Positions 38,156-51,200 of a DNA stretch of 64,000 nt are shown piece after piece. The position numbers were made by a program, and so were the translations under genes. This DNA is from Sphagnum compactum (lineage: Eukaryota > Bryophyta > Sphagnopsida > Sphagnales). The notes under the pieces are model-generated. The model did no database searches, was not told the origin of the DNA, and saw only the letters and a program-made list of their open reading frames with translations. The stretch lies in contig OZ234496.1 of assembly GCA_965153455.1 (NCBI GenBank), positions 2,914,001 through 2,978,000 of the forward strand, in the 5' to 3' direction. Position 1 is the first letter of the stretch; every line of letters begins with the position of its first letter.

Positions 38156-41100
38156 CTCTTTATAAAAACATGTTTTTTTGGCAAAAGGACCCCAAAAAGG
38201 ACAATAGTCCTAAATGCAAAATAAACACATTGATTCATTAAATGTCGTTTGGACCCATTTGTTTAGGGTGCATGTTGGGTTTATTTGGTTCAAATGTTCG
38301 GCTGTGGGTGCATAAAAAACCTTATCCCAAATTTGCTAATGTTAAATGCATTTCAAATTACATCTCCAAGTCCCCTAGTTTTGTCATAGTGCAACAATTC
38401 CCTCGTCTTTTGAAAATTTACTACAATGCAAAACAAGTCGAAATCATAGTGGATGATATAAAAATTCTAGGGTGGTCAATGGTGCTTTACATGTTTTACA
38501 AAGATCGATGAAAGGAGCCCGCCTATGTGACATGGAAGCTTCAATGGTGGGGCATGTGATAGCTTGGAGTAGGCGCCATATAGAACTAGATGGGGGGTAG
38601 ATAGTGTGTTGCCCATCTCATGGTGTTTTATTAGTCCCAACCAAAAAGTCTTGAAAGAACTATCAATGCTAGCCTGAAACTAGTGTTTCTATTATATATT
38701 GGAATGTTGATGGTGTGCCAAATGGTCATCCAACTTCCACAATGGAAGTCCAAGCTTGTTGAATTAGGATCCTAATATTAGAATACCCATCATCATCCAA
38801 GTGGTTCCTACACCTAAAGCCCACAAGAAATACCTTTAAATGTCTAATGAATGTCTTTTGTAAGAAAATCCACCTTTGTGAGTCTTATGAATGTTCCAAT
38901 CCTATATCACCAAGGAGCACAAAGGGCCAAGATACGGGAACCACTACGGGAACTCACCACTAAACCCTAAGAAAAGGTTCCCAAACAAACCTAACCCTAA
39001 AACATTGAAACAAACAATGTTGGGGAGTTTTGCTAATGTTGTTGTTGTAGACCTTGCAATTGGAGGGTAACCCCATGCCAATCAAATGCCGACAAAGAGA
39101 TCACGGTTGAGGATTGGCGACATCAATGTGGTCACTTTGCAAGGATGAGAGTTGTGCCACAATCTAGAGATGATTTGTTGTAAGATGATGGAAGGTGGAT
39201 TAAATTGTTGAAGTAAGGACATGAAAGTTGGAGTTGTGGGCTTTTTACCCACATCAACCAAGTATTTCTTTTGGCAAAAACAAAGAAGGAAACATCCCCA
39301 ATGGTGGGTATATTATTTTTGGTGACACTCAATTAAATCCTAAGGGAAATGGTCCACAAAGATGGCTTTTAACAACCAAATTAAAGCTTTAGGAGGAAGG
39401 GGGGAGTTATCTTTTTCTACTTTGAATGCAACACCATGTTTTTCTTGTAAAAAAAACTTAACCTTCATAAGACCATGAGGTGCAAGCCTAATATTAAATT
39501 GGTTGCTTTTTGTGAATCTACTTCTATTAACTTTGTGAAACTCAATAACAATTCATGAGTTCAAAAGGGTTTTAAAATTCCTATACACCCAAAGCAGTGG
39601 AGAGTACTTTAAAACAACAATTACAAACCCTTCTTGGTTGTAATTGATTAGGAGTAAAATTAAGGTTCAAAGGAGTGGTAGAAACAATGTAATTTCTAAC
39701 ATCTAAGGTGGAGGGGTGATTCTTCATGTGGAGCTCAGGTATGCCTTTCTACGTTTGAATGTGCCAATTATCCCATAAATGTTGAATCCTTGTGTGGCTT
39801 GTGGTGACAATGGCCCTTCCTTCATTCATTTTTCAACCCCTAGGGGTTGTCCTTTTTTGGTCAATAATTGGGGGGTACCAAAGAAGGGATGCTTCAAAAT
39901 TTCATCAAGATCCTTTTGTTCTAATTTCATTAATTTGCCTTTGATGTTTTTTCAAGCACTTGGAATTGTTTTTTAGTAAGGAAAAGGGGGCTTGTGAAAG
40001 TTTGAGGCAATGAATAACCCATTAATGGTAGGCGACATTGTTTACTGTCTATGCCTTGGGGGTTGGATTTGGTCTACTTTATATTACATCAGTACCTTCT
40101 CTATTTTTAACATCAATAAAAAAAAAGTCCATTAATATTAACCTACAATTGACATGTTATAAAAATTTTAAAATTTAATTTTATTGATACATTGTTTAAT
40201 TAAAATGAAGTACCTAGTAATTAAAAAAGGGTAGCTTATGAATGCTTATGGTGTGTTTGTTTTGAGTGAAATAATATAAGATTTTGAAGTTGAGATGTTT
40301 TAACCATTTATGCTATAATAGGGTTTTGTATCATTTTGTCTTTAAATGTAGCAAGATCCCTTATGATAAGGTTTATTTCTAGTCCTAGTAGAACGTTAGC
40401 CTCTAGTTTATATAGAGCTTTCCCTTTTGTTCGACAACCTTTGAAAAAATATGTTTTGAATTAGTTTTTCTAACTAAACAAGTGTTGGGAAAAAATTCTA
40501 TCACATGTCATGATTCAGCAATGACATTTATTAGCAAGATATTATTTTTGATGTTTGGCATATAAATTATTTTTGATGGATTTTATTTCATTTGTTTGGA
40601 ACTTGGTTAGGATACACCCTTATTCTCTAATTTGATGGCTTTTTTGTCTTGCAATTCTTATGGATGAGGTGCTTATGTGTCTCTCAGGGTTGTTAATAGT
40701 TTTCTACCTCATGTCACATTTCTAGTAGTTCATGAGTTAAAGTATTAGGAAGGGTGATATTCTTTGATTGCTACCAAATAGGTATTTATTATAACCTTGT
40801 CATTTTTTGGATATTCTTCAATTTTTTTCATGTGAGTTTGATTGAAATTTGATGTAATTGTTTAGTGTTTGCTTGTTAGGTTTTGTAGCTTGCCGTCCAA
40901 ACTTTTGATTTTCCCATGATCCTATGAGCTTCACATCCCCATTCCTAATGACCTTTAACACCACAATCGTGATAACTTTTAATTTGTTGTAAATGGGGTT
41001 TGGGTTTTTTGATTTTTTTTTTCAGTCTCTTGCAAGTTTGTCATGCATTGTTTAACCTTTGGATTGTTGCCAACTCCTCCCAAAGTTCTTCCCTCCATTT

Positions 41101-42378
41101 CCATTGTTGGGTTTGAACTACTTTTATTTGTAGCTTTTGATCTTGGAAAAATTAGGCAGAGGTAAAGTCTTCTTCTTGACAAATAAGGTGTCTTCATTTT
41201 CATCCCCATTTAATTTATTCTACAATTCTTCATTTATCAATTTGGACCTAATTCCTCTACACTAGGCAAGTTTTCTTTGCTAGTGAGAGTTTTTATTAGG
41301 ATGTTATATTGTTTTGGAAAAAAAATTAACTCCATCAAAATGACTAAATCATTTGGAATTTCAAAATCAATTCCATGTAGTTGGTCTAATAGTTCCCTTG
41401 GGTTTTTGAGATAGCTGTTTATGTTAATGTTGTCTTCATCTTCATTGGGACAAATTTTTTTAAGGAGGAAAAGTTTCTTTGTTCCACGAGTCTTCCTTTC
41501 ATACTTCTCATTTGAGTATTGCTAACATCCATGGGGGTTAATAAATTTCCTAGTAAGCATAATGACAACATATATCTATATTGATAAATTAATTACATTG
41601 AAAGTTTTCTATTTGATGTTTTCTTCTTTTGTAGATGACATCAAGAACCATTTAGTGCAACATTGGTTGTGAAAATATGTAAATTTCTAACACAAATACA
41701 CGACTTATTTTGTGTATGATGTAAATTTTAGTACCCAATGTGGGTTGGTAGTAAAAATCCTAACAAGTTTCACTTAATTTTGTGTTCCACACTTGATATG
41801 TGTAATTGGTTGTAATGCATTAATGAAATCAAATGTGTTATGAAAGTGGTGGCTGTTGGTGAACTGTGAACCCAAGTGAGTGTTATTGGATTGTAGGAGT
41901 GTTTAAATGTAATTGGTTTGTTTGAGTTATGTGTTTTGAATTGAGTAGCATGTAATGAGTTTGGGTAGCTATGTACGATGTGTATGTTATTGCAATTGAA
42001 GCATCTTCAGGGGCTACTTTCATCTCCCTTTTGTTCACACCCTTGCAATTGCCCCTTACCAATAGCCCTCTTGATCATGTTGCACAACAATAGCTTGCCC
42101 TCATTGCTTTGGAGCTATATGTTTTGTTGATGAAATCCATCTTCATTTGGTGAGCTCATATTAGCTCTCCAAGTTACATTGAAGTTGGGCATGGTTTTTA
42201 GCACAATTTTTGGCTTGTTTTTTGTGTCAAATCTGTGTGAGTTGCTGATTTAGCTTTTGTGGCCATCTAAGTAAATTTTGTGTAAATACTTGTCTTTAAT
42301 TTGGATCCTTGCATGTAATGGCATAAAAATGGGTGACATGCCCTTCCACATGAATCACCTTGTCTGGGTCAGACCTTG

Positions 42379-43834
42379 TGTTACGACCACCACAATGGGG
42401 CACTGTGGTGGTGTGGGTGGCTTAAGCCAAATGGTGGCTTGGGGTTTGACCCCCCAAATTGTCTTGTGGGCCGAGGAGTTGGGTGCTTCAGGTTTGGGAT
42501 GCGAAATGAGTATGTTCATTTTGTGGTTAACTTAGGTTGGCCAAGACAACTAGGGGTTGTCTTGGGGTAGCATGCAATGTTGTCCCAAAAAAACCCTTTC
42601 AGAACAATCATGGGTTGTATTGAGGTGGGGCGATACAAGGTGTTGCCTGAATAAAACTTTTAGTGGCAATATGGGTTGTATTGAGACTACTAGATGGTTT
42701 CTTGTTCTCTTTTCTTTCAAGGCAACCTAAGTGTTGTTTTGGAACAACTTAAGAGTTGCCTTGGGACATCACTTGGTGTTGTCCCTTGGGAACCTGGAAA
42801 AACCTTGGGCATATTCTTGGAGAGGCTCCATTAGACAAAGTCTTAATTAGTTCATGTAGTGAGTTTAGGTAGTTAGTGAGTTGAGTGTGGTGAGGCAAGA
42901 TGGACGTGAAGCTAACCCTATGCATTTGGCATGCCTAAGTAGTTTAGGAGTTAACCCTACGTGCGTGGCATGCGTAGGTAGTTTAGGAGTTGGGATGTGA
43001 GATAGCGCGAGGAGCTTGACAAGTGCGAGGGTGCAACAGTCAGGACCAAAACTGCATCAGTGAGCCAGCTAGGGCTGATTTTTGCTCATGGCATGCCCTT
43101 ATGTTCACCCTCATTGAGCTGCCCATGGACTTGCTAGGTGTGGGAATCTATCCTCGCCGGCCTGCTCTCTAGTATAGTAAATGTTTGATGGGGCTGCTGC
43201 CTCCCTCCCTTTCTCGGGGTCTTTCCTCTAGTATAGTAAGGCCCTAGACAGAGGGAAATGCATGGGTTACACCTGAGTTGTTGACAATATCTTGGGAATC
43301 ATGCCTACCCTCACTGTGAATAATTTGCGAAAGTGATTCAGGACACTGGGTATGTTGAATGTTCCTTTGCTACAATCAAAGGGGATTGTGTCGACCTTGG
43401 CCTCTGAATTTCTTGTTGTGGACAAAGATCAAAGTATTAGTAGTCCTAACCTGGACTATGTGCGGCTATTTGTGCCCTTTTGCCTGGCTACAAGTTGTAG
43501 TACGCAATCAACGTGGTCCAAATGGTCCTCTGATAAGGCTTGCAATAGAGCTGAAGAAGCAACTAAATAATTTGATATTGTCTTCTGAGAGAAGTAAGAG
43601 CTGAAGCGGTCAGGTCACTTAAAACCTTTTGGTTGTTGAAACTCCACAACAATCATTGAGAGCATTGGGTTGCTCTCTCTCTTCGGTGTACTGGCATCAT
43701 TATCCACATGGATCATGTTGCATAGACTGTTTTTCCATCTCCTTCAGATGTAGGGTACTTGCTTGACTATACTTTCTCCCTACACAGTTCTCCTAGTACT
43801 CATTGTTGAAATATAAATTTATTGTTGTCTAACA
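42379..43834 (+). repeat. Candidate LTR (gypsy-type), unpaired in this window
   Basis: The stretch starts TGTTACGACC and ends TCTAACA, giving the TGTTA...TAACA ends usual for LTRs, and is GC-richer than its flanks. Directly after it comes ACTTTTGGGGCCTTGCCGTGATC, which resembles the TTTGGCGCCGTTGCC primer-binding region of Tat/Athila-type gypsy elements. No second copy, gag or pol sequence was seen, so it may be a solo or truncated LTR. The resemblance rests on short motifs only. Confidence 0.35.
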
Positions 43835-46517
43835 ACTTTTGGGGCCTTGCCGTGATCACATTTTTAATGTCATGATAGCAAGTTCGATATGATTGTTTGG
43901 TTGGAAATAGATTGCTTTGCTCTAACTTATCAGATGCAAGAAATTGCATGTTAGGGCCACTTCAGACGAGGGTCCAAGGTCCCAGGTCCAATAAAATAGA
44001 GCAATCCTGTTGGATGGGAGCCATAAATTGGACTGACCGTCTTTTTAGATGACAGTCCAAGACCAAAAAGTGGCAAATCCAGGCTAAACCTAAAAAGGCA
44101 CCATTTAAGAGGGAAAATAATTGGTTCAGACCCAAAGAAAAGGAGCTAAAAGGGAGAGCTCATGATTTGAAGAACCAAGATGCAAGAGCATGCAATCCAA
44201 AAACAACCCATTTCCCCCATTTCTTCCTTTTCTGGAGTTCTAATTTCTTGCCACTTGGGTGTTCTCCTGCCATGGCTCTCTCTTTTTGGGCGATGCAGAA
44301 TCAGACAGACATAGTAGCTACTAGCAAGCGTGGGGTCATCCCTAGTTTAATTAAAGGTTCAGAAGGAGCAAATAAGCCGGGAGCTTGAAAATAGTCTTGA
44401 CGAAAATGATCATTTGCACTTGAAAAGGTTTCAAAAGATTCTTGGCTCCCGCTGCTAAGGAAGCCAAAAGGGGACACATGAAATCTGTACAGAGTGCACT
44501 TCACCTAAAATTATGAAATGCAAGCTTATCTAGGTCCACATGTTACAAGAATTGGTCAATATTTCTTCTGTACGGTCACCCATTCCAATAACATTCCCCA
44601 ATACTATTCCCCTCGAAGAAATGGGTTTAACTTTAGAGTTCTTATGAAGAGACCATTTTTTGCATTGAAATTGAATTCCAGAGATGAAAATCACTCTAAA
44701 TTCAATAACTTGCTTTGTTGGTCCAAAAATTATGAAGTGAGAAGTGTGCACACTGGTTTGTCAAGTGCCAAATCTGCTTGTATTTGCCACCTATGTAGTG
44801 TGCACAATACAATGTGCGGGATAGCATTATTGATTTCATTGAACTACCGAGCAGCTGGAATCAAATTATTTAGCCCAATAATTGCATGCATAGATGAAAT
44901 GCAAAGGGGGAAAACTTGAAGAGCTTTTGGGAGGTAGTAAGTAAGGGTGGGAAACACATTCAGAAACTGGAACTATGGAAATCAACTAGGCTAATCAACT
45001 GAGGAGGGTCGCATGAACACTTGGGACTTAGAGTTTTTAGGGTGTGTGCTGAAGCCCTCTCTGCTGAGGGTCTTGTCTGCATGAGGCTGCATGTGAGGTG
45101 GTGTCAAGTGCTAGGCTCAATTCTGGTGAAAGCCCACAGCTGAGGGCTTTACCGAGTGTTAAGACCTGTGCCAAATCAATTTTTTTTTCTCTCATCATGG
45201 GAAACAAACTGAAAAAAATTTGCAGGACCTTTCAGAAAAACATAATGACCTATCATTGATTTTGTAGTCTAGTTGGAGGGCGCCTTAAATCTGTAAGATT
45301 CAAGGCACGGTCAAGAGCTCATCTTCCAGAAATGCAATGGCCCCATTGTTTTTTTTTTTTTTGGTGACGGCAAGTCCCATTGGGGAAAAGTTAATACGGC
45401 AACTTCAGTTGTGCCCAGTGATTTTCGGAGGTACCTAGTCGTTTACCCCCCGGATATTAGTTATGAGGTGATGATTGATTTGATGATTCGCGGAGATTTA
45501 TGTTTTCGTGTTTGTGTCCCACTGGAGATGAGGCGCTTGGCTGTCAGTGACGAGAGAAGTTGGCATTGAAGTTATTGTCAAGAGTAGTCATAGAATTTGA
45601 ACTTGGCCGCAACTGATTTCTTGCGATATAACAAGAGTCAGGTGGAAGCAGCTCCAGGGCGGAGATTCCTCTCGTGGAAACACGGGTGCCAAGGTCGAGT
45701 GCGCATAATCGGGGATCATCAAGGATTGGGATTTGGCGTTATGTTTGTATCCTAATCACTGGCTCCGTCCTTGCATCATCCTGCGGTGTTGTCTCGTTCT
45801 TGTAGAGGCGTTTTTGTCTTGTGTCTGTTTACGGAACCGAGTCTGTTTTGCTCTTCTTTCGAACCAGCTTCGGACCACGAGTAGCTTGACAATCGTGAAA
45901 TTTTTTACGTCTCCAGAACGCTCCTTGATTGGCTGGTAAGACCGGCGTACTATCTGAGCTCTCTTTGTAGCGGCGTTAAGTCTGTACTCTGCAGCAGCTA
46001 GCTCTATTCTATTTCTGCTTTGCACTATATTCTGGCTTTAATACATAAGGGAAAATAGTATCCCCTGCCGTTGGGCTGTGCTCTTTCTGGCCTCGAAGTT
46101 TTCTTTTTTTTCTGGCCCGTGTCCCCTTGTTGTCAGCAACAGACTGACGGCTTTTTGCGTCCACTCTTTCGAGAGAGTTACTGTAGTATGTTCGAGACCA
46201 AGATCGCATGAACTTGAGAGTTTATGTTGAGATTATGTAATGCTCTTCCACACTCGGCCTTGCATCGTCTTACTCTGGAGAAGTCTCGAGACAGCAATCT
46301 TTGAAAGCTTCAAACCACTGCGTTGTCTCAAAATTGCGGAAGAAGAGCTAGTTAGCGTCGTCTACACAGCACCAAAGCATTGTAGTAGTCTAATATGTTT
46401 CAGACGAGAGTTCTTCTACTTCTTGCTCGGGCAAATAAATTGCGGTTGGTTTGTTGTTGAAGGTTGTAGCGCTGCACTGAGGCTGCACTCATCCAAGTGA
46501 AGATAAGAATTCTTAGG

Positions 46518-47350
46518 ATGTTGGAGGGCAAGGCTGTGATTGGCGAGACAGACATGCCTCAGAAGATGCAGGAACATGCAATGCGCTGTGCATCGGAGGC
46601 ATTAGACTTGCATGAAATCAGTGACTGCAAAGATATTGCTTGCTACATCAAGAAGGTACGTCTCTCTCTTTTGTGATATTCGAGTTAATTCATTCAATTT
46701 CGTCCTGCCTATTTGTCATGTCAACGTTGTATCTTTCTTTGCTTATTGTTCTGGGACTGTCCTCCTTTCTGCTCCATTATGTCTGGATGCGCGGTGCCTT
46801 ATTCCCTTATGACAATGCAGCAAGTCCTTAGTGTACAGGTCAGGGCTTCACATGTTTTGGATAGAAAAGTGCAACTGGCAAAAATGTTGACTATCACTGG
46901 TTCATGACTCTGTTGTGCGGTAGATAATATATAAACTCTTTTCTCAGTTACTATTTCATCAGACTCTTGAAGATGCCTTCTATGATTGCAAAACTCCAGG
47001 AAACTTCAGTCCCTCTTTGGATGGTATTTCATGTTAAGCCTTTCTAAGTTCTGGTGCTCCTAAGTCTATTCTGTTCTCACTGGATATAACAGCAACCAAC
47101 ATTCTCCAACTGAGCAATAAGGAGATGCAGGCAGAAAAGAAAGATGTGTGCCAGTTGAAACACGCTGCATTTCTGATCTCACAAACTGTTTACATGCATG
47201 GTTTTACAGCAATTCGACAAGACATACGGTCCAGGATGGCAGTGTGTTTCTGGAACAAGTTTTGGATCCTACATAACACACTCCTCTGGTTCCTTTATCC
47301 ACTTCTGTTTAGGAAGACTGGCTGTGATGCTCTTCAGAGGTGCTGCATAG
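46518..47350 (+). CDS. Dynein light chain LC8-type protein, 2 exons, 92 aa
   Basis: LC8 (DYNLL) is a small dimeric hub protein. Land plants lack most dynein heavy chains but keep LC8-type proteins, which dimerise and bind short motifs in many partners. Exons: 46518-46655 and 47210-47350, with a GT-AG intron of 554 bp in phase 0. The protein begins MLEGKAVIGETDMP, has the helical stretch up to ACYIKK, then EFDK-like QFDKTYGPGWQCVSG, FGSYITH and FIHFCLGRLAVMLF. Length and order match the family. The intron falls exactly where the conserved KKEFD junction lies; exon 2 supplies Gln where Glu is usual. His77 stands where the family normally has Tyr in the peptide-binding strand. The upstream kilobase is GC-rich and probably contains the promoter. 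Convergent with the transporter gene on the other strand. Confidence 0.95.
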
Positions 47351-48238
47351 GTAGCAACTTTTCACTTCTAGAGACTTTTACATGTAGGCAGAACCAGACA
47401 AACAGGTTGTTAAAATTTCAGGAAGTTGATGCTTCACTTGAAGCTCTCTCTTTTTGGTATGTGTATAACAGTCTGGACCTCAAGATGGAGGTGAGCCTAG
47501 GAACCTGTACAATGTATTCCCAGATCTGTTCTATGTCCATAGGAGGTTTCTATAGAAATGCATTAGGATGGTCTTTGTTATTTATTGGACATGCTTTCTC
47601 TTGATCATGCTTGAGGTGCATTTCTGTTTAGACAATAAAGGGAAGCAATGATTTTGACATTGATGAAACGTGATGCTCATATTGCTTGTACTGTATTGGA
47701 CAACAACAGACATTCATTGCCAATTCTTGGAGATTTTCTGTTTGCAGTTGATACTTCAGACATGGATGTTTGCCAAGATGGGAAGATTGTGTGCAACTGC
47801 TGTGTGACATTTAACCTGGTTCATGTATCTTGGGACTTGGAATCTTTAGTAGTAGATCAAGTCTTTTGTCCTCTTCTGGTTTTGGAAGTTTTTGACACTA
47901 TCTTAGGGAATATGCTTGTATGACTGATTACCTTGAAATGTGGAGCTGACAGATTTGGAACATCAAGCTGGAAAACTCTCACTGGGCACAGTGCAACCTA
48001 ATACCTTTTGAAGAGTTTGAGCTTCTTTGCATGGTCAAATCTTGTGTACATAACTGTCCAATTCTTGTTCAGAGATTTGCTACATTTGGATTCCATATCC
48101 TTCTTTGGGAATAATCTCATGTCTCATCATCAAAGTACATGAGCAAATAGCCTTTTCCTTGAGTTGTTTGCAACAACTCCTGAGTTTTCCTCTTTGCTGC
48201 AATTATGCATAACAGCTTGGAAAGAAGTCTAGGTATAT
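47351..48238. other. Convergent intergenic spacer between LC8 and transporter
   Basis: The two stop codons face each other 888 bp apart, so this spacer should hold both 3' UTRs. A 91-codon plus-strand frame at 47.65-47.92 kb does not resemble any known protein. Confidence 0.55.
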
Positions 48239-51200
48239 TCATCGGTAGAGGTAGTGGTGTCTTTTACGTGCTCTATGGATACTTGGGCTACGCCCTCTAT
48301 GTTGGCTAACTGGACTGCGCCCTCGTTGAGGAGTTTGAGTCCCAACTGTAGACACAGTGACTCTTCCTTCTGTGGCGGCCTGCCGACATTTCTTCTGGTA
48401 TGTAAGCCAGATCTGATAAGAGAGGCCCCCAAAGACCATGCACACCCCAGTCCATTGCTGCCTGGAGAGAGAGTTTTTGTTCCAGATGGAGGAGATGAGA
48501 ATACTCACAAACTTCCGTGTTGTAGTAACTGTTGTATTTGCCAGGGCTCCAAAGCGGCTGATGGTCAGGAAGATGAAGTTTTGGCCAATTGCCCCACATA
48601 AACAGAACCAAAAAATGTCCCAGCTAACATCTGGGTGAGAGGCACAAAAGCTCCAGGCGGGAAAACCACCTGCACCGGGTACCAAAAACATGAAGAGAGA
48701 CATGTATATTGTGCCCCACAGGTTCATCCCCATCATGATGTGCCATGCATTGATATGTTGGTACCTGTCTCCACCATAGCCAAAAGAATTATAATTAGCT
48801 CCCTGCATGCACAAGGTCCACCAGCACTGTAAAACAAGAAGACCAGAGAGAGTGAGACATTGAATGAACAAATTGCTCTGCGGGCAGTATCCTTCCTGAC
48901 CTGGGAAACTTTTATTTGGCTCACCCCAGAATCACTAGCCTGAACTAACCATGGACAGCCACATGATTAGCAGATTGAAACACAATGAATACCTACAAAA
49001 CACAAAAACCTGGAAAGACTCTTAAGAGATTATTGCAGAGAATCTCCTTCCAATTTACACAATTTGTATCCAGGGACAAGTGGATATCTTATGACATCGA
49101 AACATATCCCAATCCTTTCCAGTTTTGATTGCAGTTAGGTAGTCAAACCCAATGCGTTGGATTCCTTGCTTGAACCATCTTTTGAATTTATTTTGGCCAT
49201 AAGGCTGCATTGCCATGAAAACCGCCCACCCACTATTCCACCCATTCATTTGTGATCAAATGAAGGGAAAGTGTTTCCATGTCTTTGCAACTTTTCACAA
49301 CTTATACAGCAATCCATGACCATTGGCAGTTAAGGTTTGGGACAAGCAAATTTATTATGACAGCCAATTGCACATCAAAAGGGTTGTGACTGGCACTTTT
49401 CAGTCTACTGAGTCACCTATTATGCTGGACAGGGGTGGCACTCACCAAGACGGTGGGTAAGCACGCTAGGATAGTGGGTCAATTGGTCAATGGATGTGCT
49501 ATTTACATGCAAACCTCAAATTTTCGGGTGGCATATATGCACCCTAAGTGTGAATAAGGTGTTTCATGCTTTCAAACTGGGACAAAAACCCTCAAGATTG
49601 CAGACAAAAGTGATGGTAGTCCTCTTTGAACACAAAAGGTATTGAAATGCTGTCCTCACTTTCTGAATTTTTGTGTTAAACAATAGATGTCCCTCTGACA
49701 TGGAGAACACTATGGGTAGCTCCAAGACTCAGAATTGGGTACAGCAGCTGCATTTAAGTACATGTTTGTGGCCACTGAGAGCAATTCAGAGCTAACAACT
49801 GAAATTTTTAGTTTCCAAGAAATGATCCTAGTACAATGATGGACATGTGGAGAGAGAGAGAGAGAACCTTGCAGTGAGGGAGTCTTGACTAGCATTAGTG
49901 AATCCATCCAAGCCCAGGTTGAGTAAACACAGACCATAACCAAGGGGGGCATTGGGGCTGGCAACTTTGCTTGAAATTGATGTATTCTGCACCGCCCAAA
50001 GAAGAAAATTGCAGCCATTTGTTGCATCCTTACTAATTTCACTGATGGTTTTGAAGCAATGAGATCTTATAGACATTGGAAGTGAAGGAGCTGAAACTTA
50101 CTTTGCCTAGAGCAAAAATAGACACACCACCTGCCACCAACAATGTGCATAGATACTCCTGTAGAGTGTAACGCACACCATACACAATTGCTCCCATCAG
50201 CATTACTGCCACCCTCCCCAACTCCTAGGGATCAGTTACTTCGATGTCTCAAAAACATTTATCAATTCAGCTTTACTTCAATCTGAATCCTCATAGAATT
50301 AGCAGTGGACAGATTGTTGGATGGATGGCCCAGAAGAGGAGTGACAAGCAGAGAGAGCCTGACAGCATTTTCAAATTTGCAGAACCTTTTAAAACTTGTT
50401 CTGGTTTGTCCAAGAATGAAGAAGAAAAATATTGTAATACCTGGAATCATCTTGGAGGATTTAGCCAGAACCTGTTTGTAACAAGAAAACAAGCAAGGTT
50501 TGTTTCAGGACACAATGTAAGCAAAAATATATATGACTTACTCCCATTGGCAAGGATGCAAAGAGAAGTAGAGCATTTGCAATAAGTAAAGAATCAAAGC
50601 TACCAAGATCAAACAATATCCTGTATAATAAATGTGACAATCTGTAACATCGGTAAGTAAGGGAGCTGCTGAATTCATAAACTTATTTCCTCAATGACAG
50701 GCACAAAACCAGGTTCTGGACTCTGAAATGATTTTCAGAACATGAAAGTCCATGGAGCTTAAAACTGAGGGATGGAAGAAGCTGGGATTCATATGGTGGA
50801 ATCTAGTATAAAACCTGCGCAGGAAAGCTGATGTATCTCAAGGCAAGAATACCACATGCAGGTCCAATGGTGTTGGATACACTAGGAGCACAATAAGCTC
50901 TCAGGGGAGGAGGCTTTGATCTAGGCTGTCCTTGCCATATTGAGAGCACTGAATTGCAAGCCAAACACAACAACAACAACAACCAAGAAGCAGGCATAAA
51001 AAAACACATGGACATGTTCAACAACACCACCCAAACACCCAGTGCACTGTTGTTGTAAGTCTGCTTGCAAGATCATTCCTTTTGGTCTGGACAGTTTATT
51101 TCATAAATCTGGTATATACATGATTAAGGAAAAGTCGTAATCTGTTTTTGAATTCCAATGATCTATGCAGGAGCCGTGGGAAGAAGTTAACTTCCATTTT

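Larger units (their letters stand above)
35433..46517. other. 11-kb gene-poor tract between eL33 and LC8
   Basis: The first few hundred bases should be the eL33 3' UTR. A strong hairpin follows at 36.04-36.15 kb. From 36.2 to 42.2 kb the sequence is AT-rich with no recognised gene. 42.3-43.8 kb is GC-richer and may be an LTR. The last ~1.2 kb (45.3-46.5 kb) has clearly raised GC and probably holds the LC8 promoter and 5' UTR. Small frames near 44.5-44.9 kb (133 codons) and 45.7-46.5 kb match nothing known to me. Confidence 0.5.

Noticed and set aside
44518-44919. 133-codon plus-strand frame between the LTR candidate and LC8
   Set aside because: It starts with an ATG but has no recognisable domain and lies in a region without other coding signs; kept only as a remark in the intergenic entry.
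48480-48580. GTGAGT inside the last transporter exon followed by an AG, looking like an intron
   Set aside because: Reading straight through gives KFVSILISS and continues with the family pattern, so it is exon.
48254-48601. 115-codon plus-strand frame
   Set aside because: Antisense to the last transporter exon, which has clear family identity.
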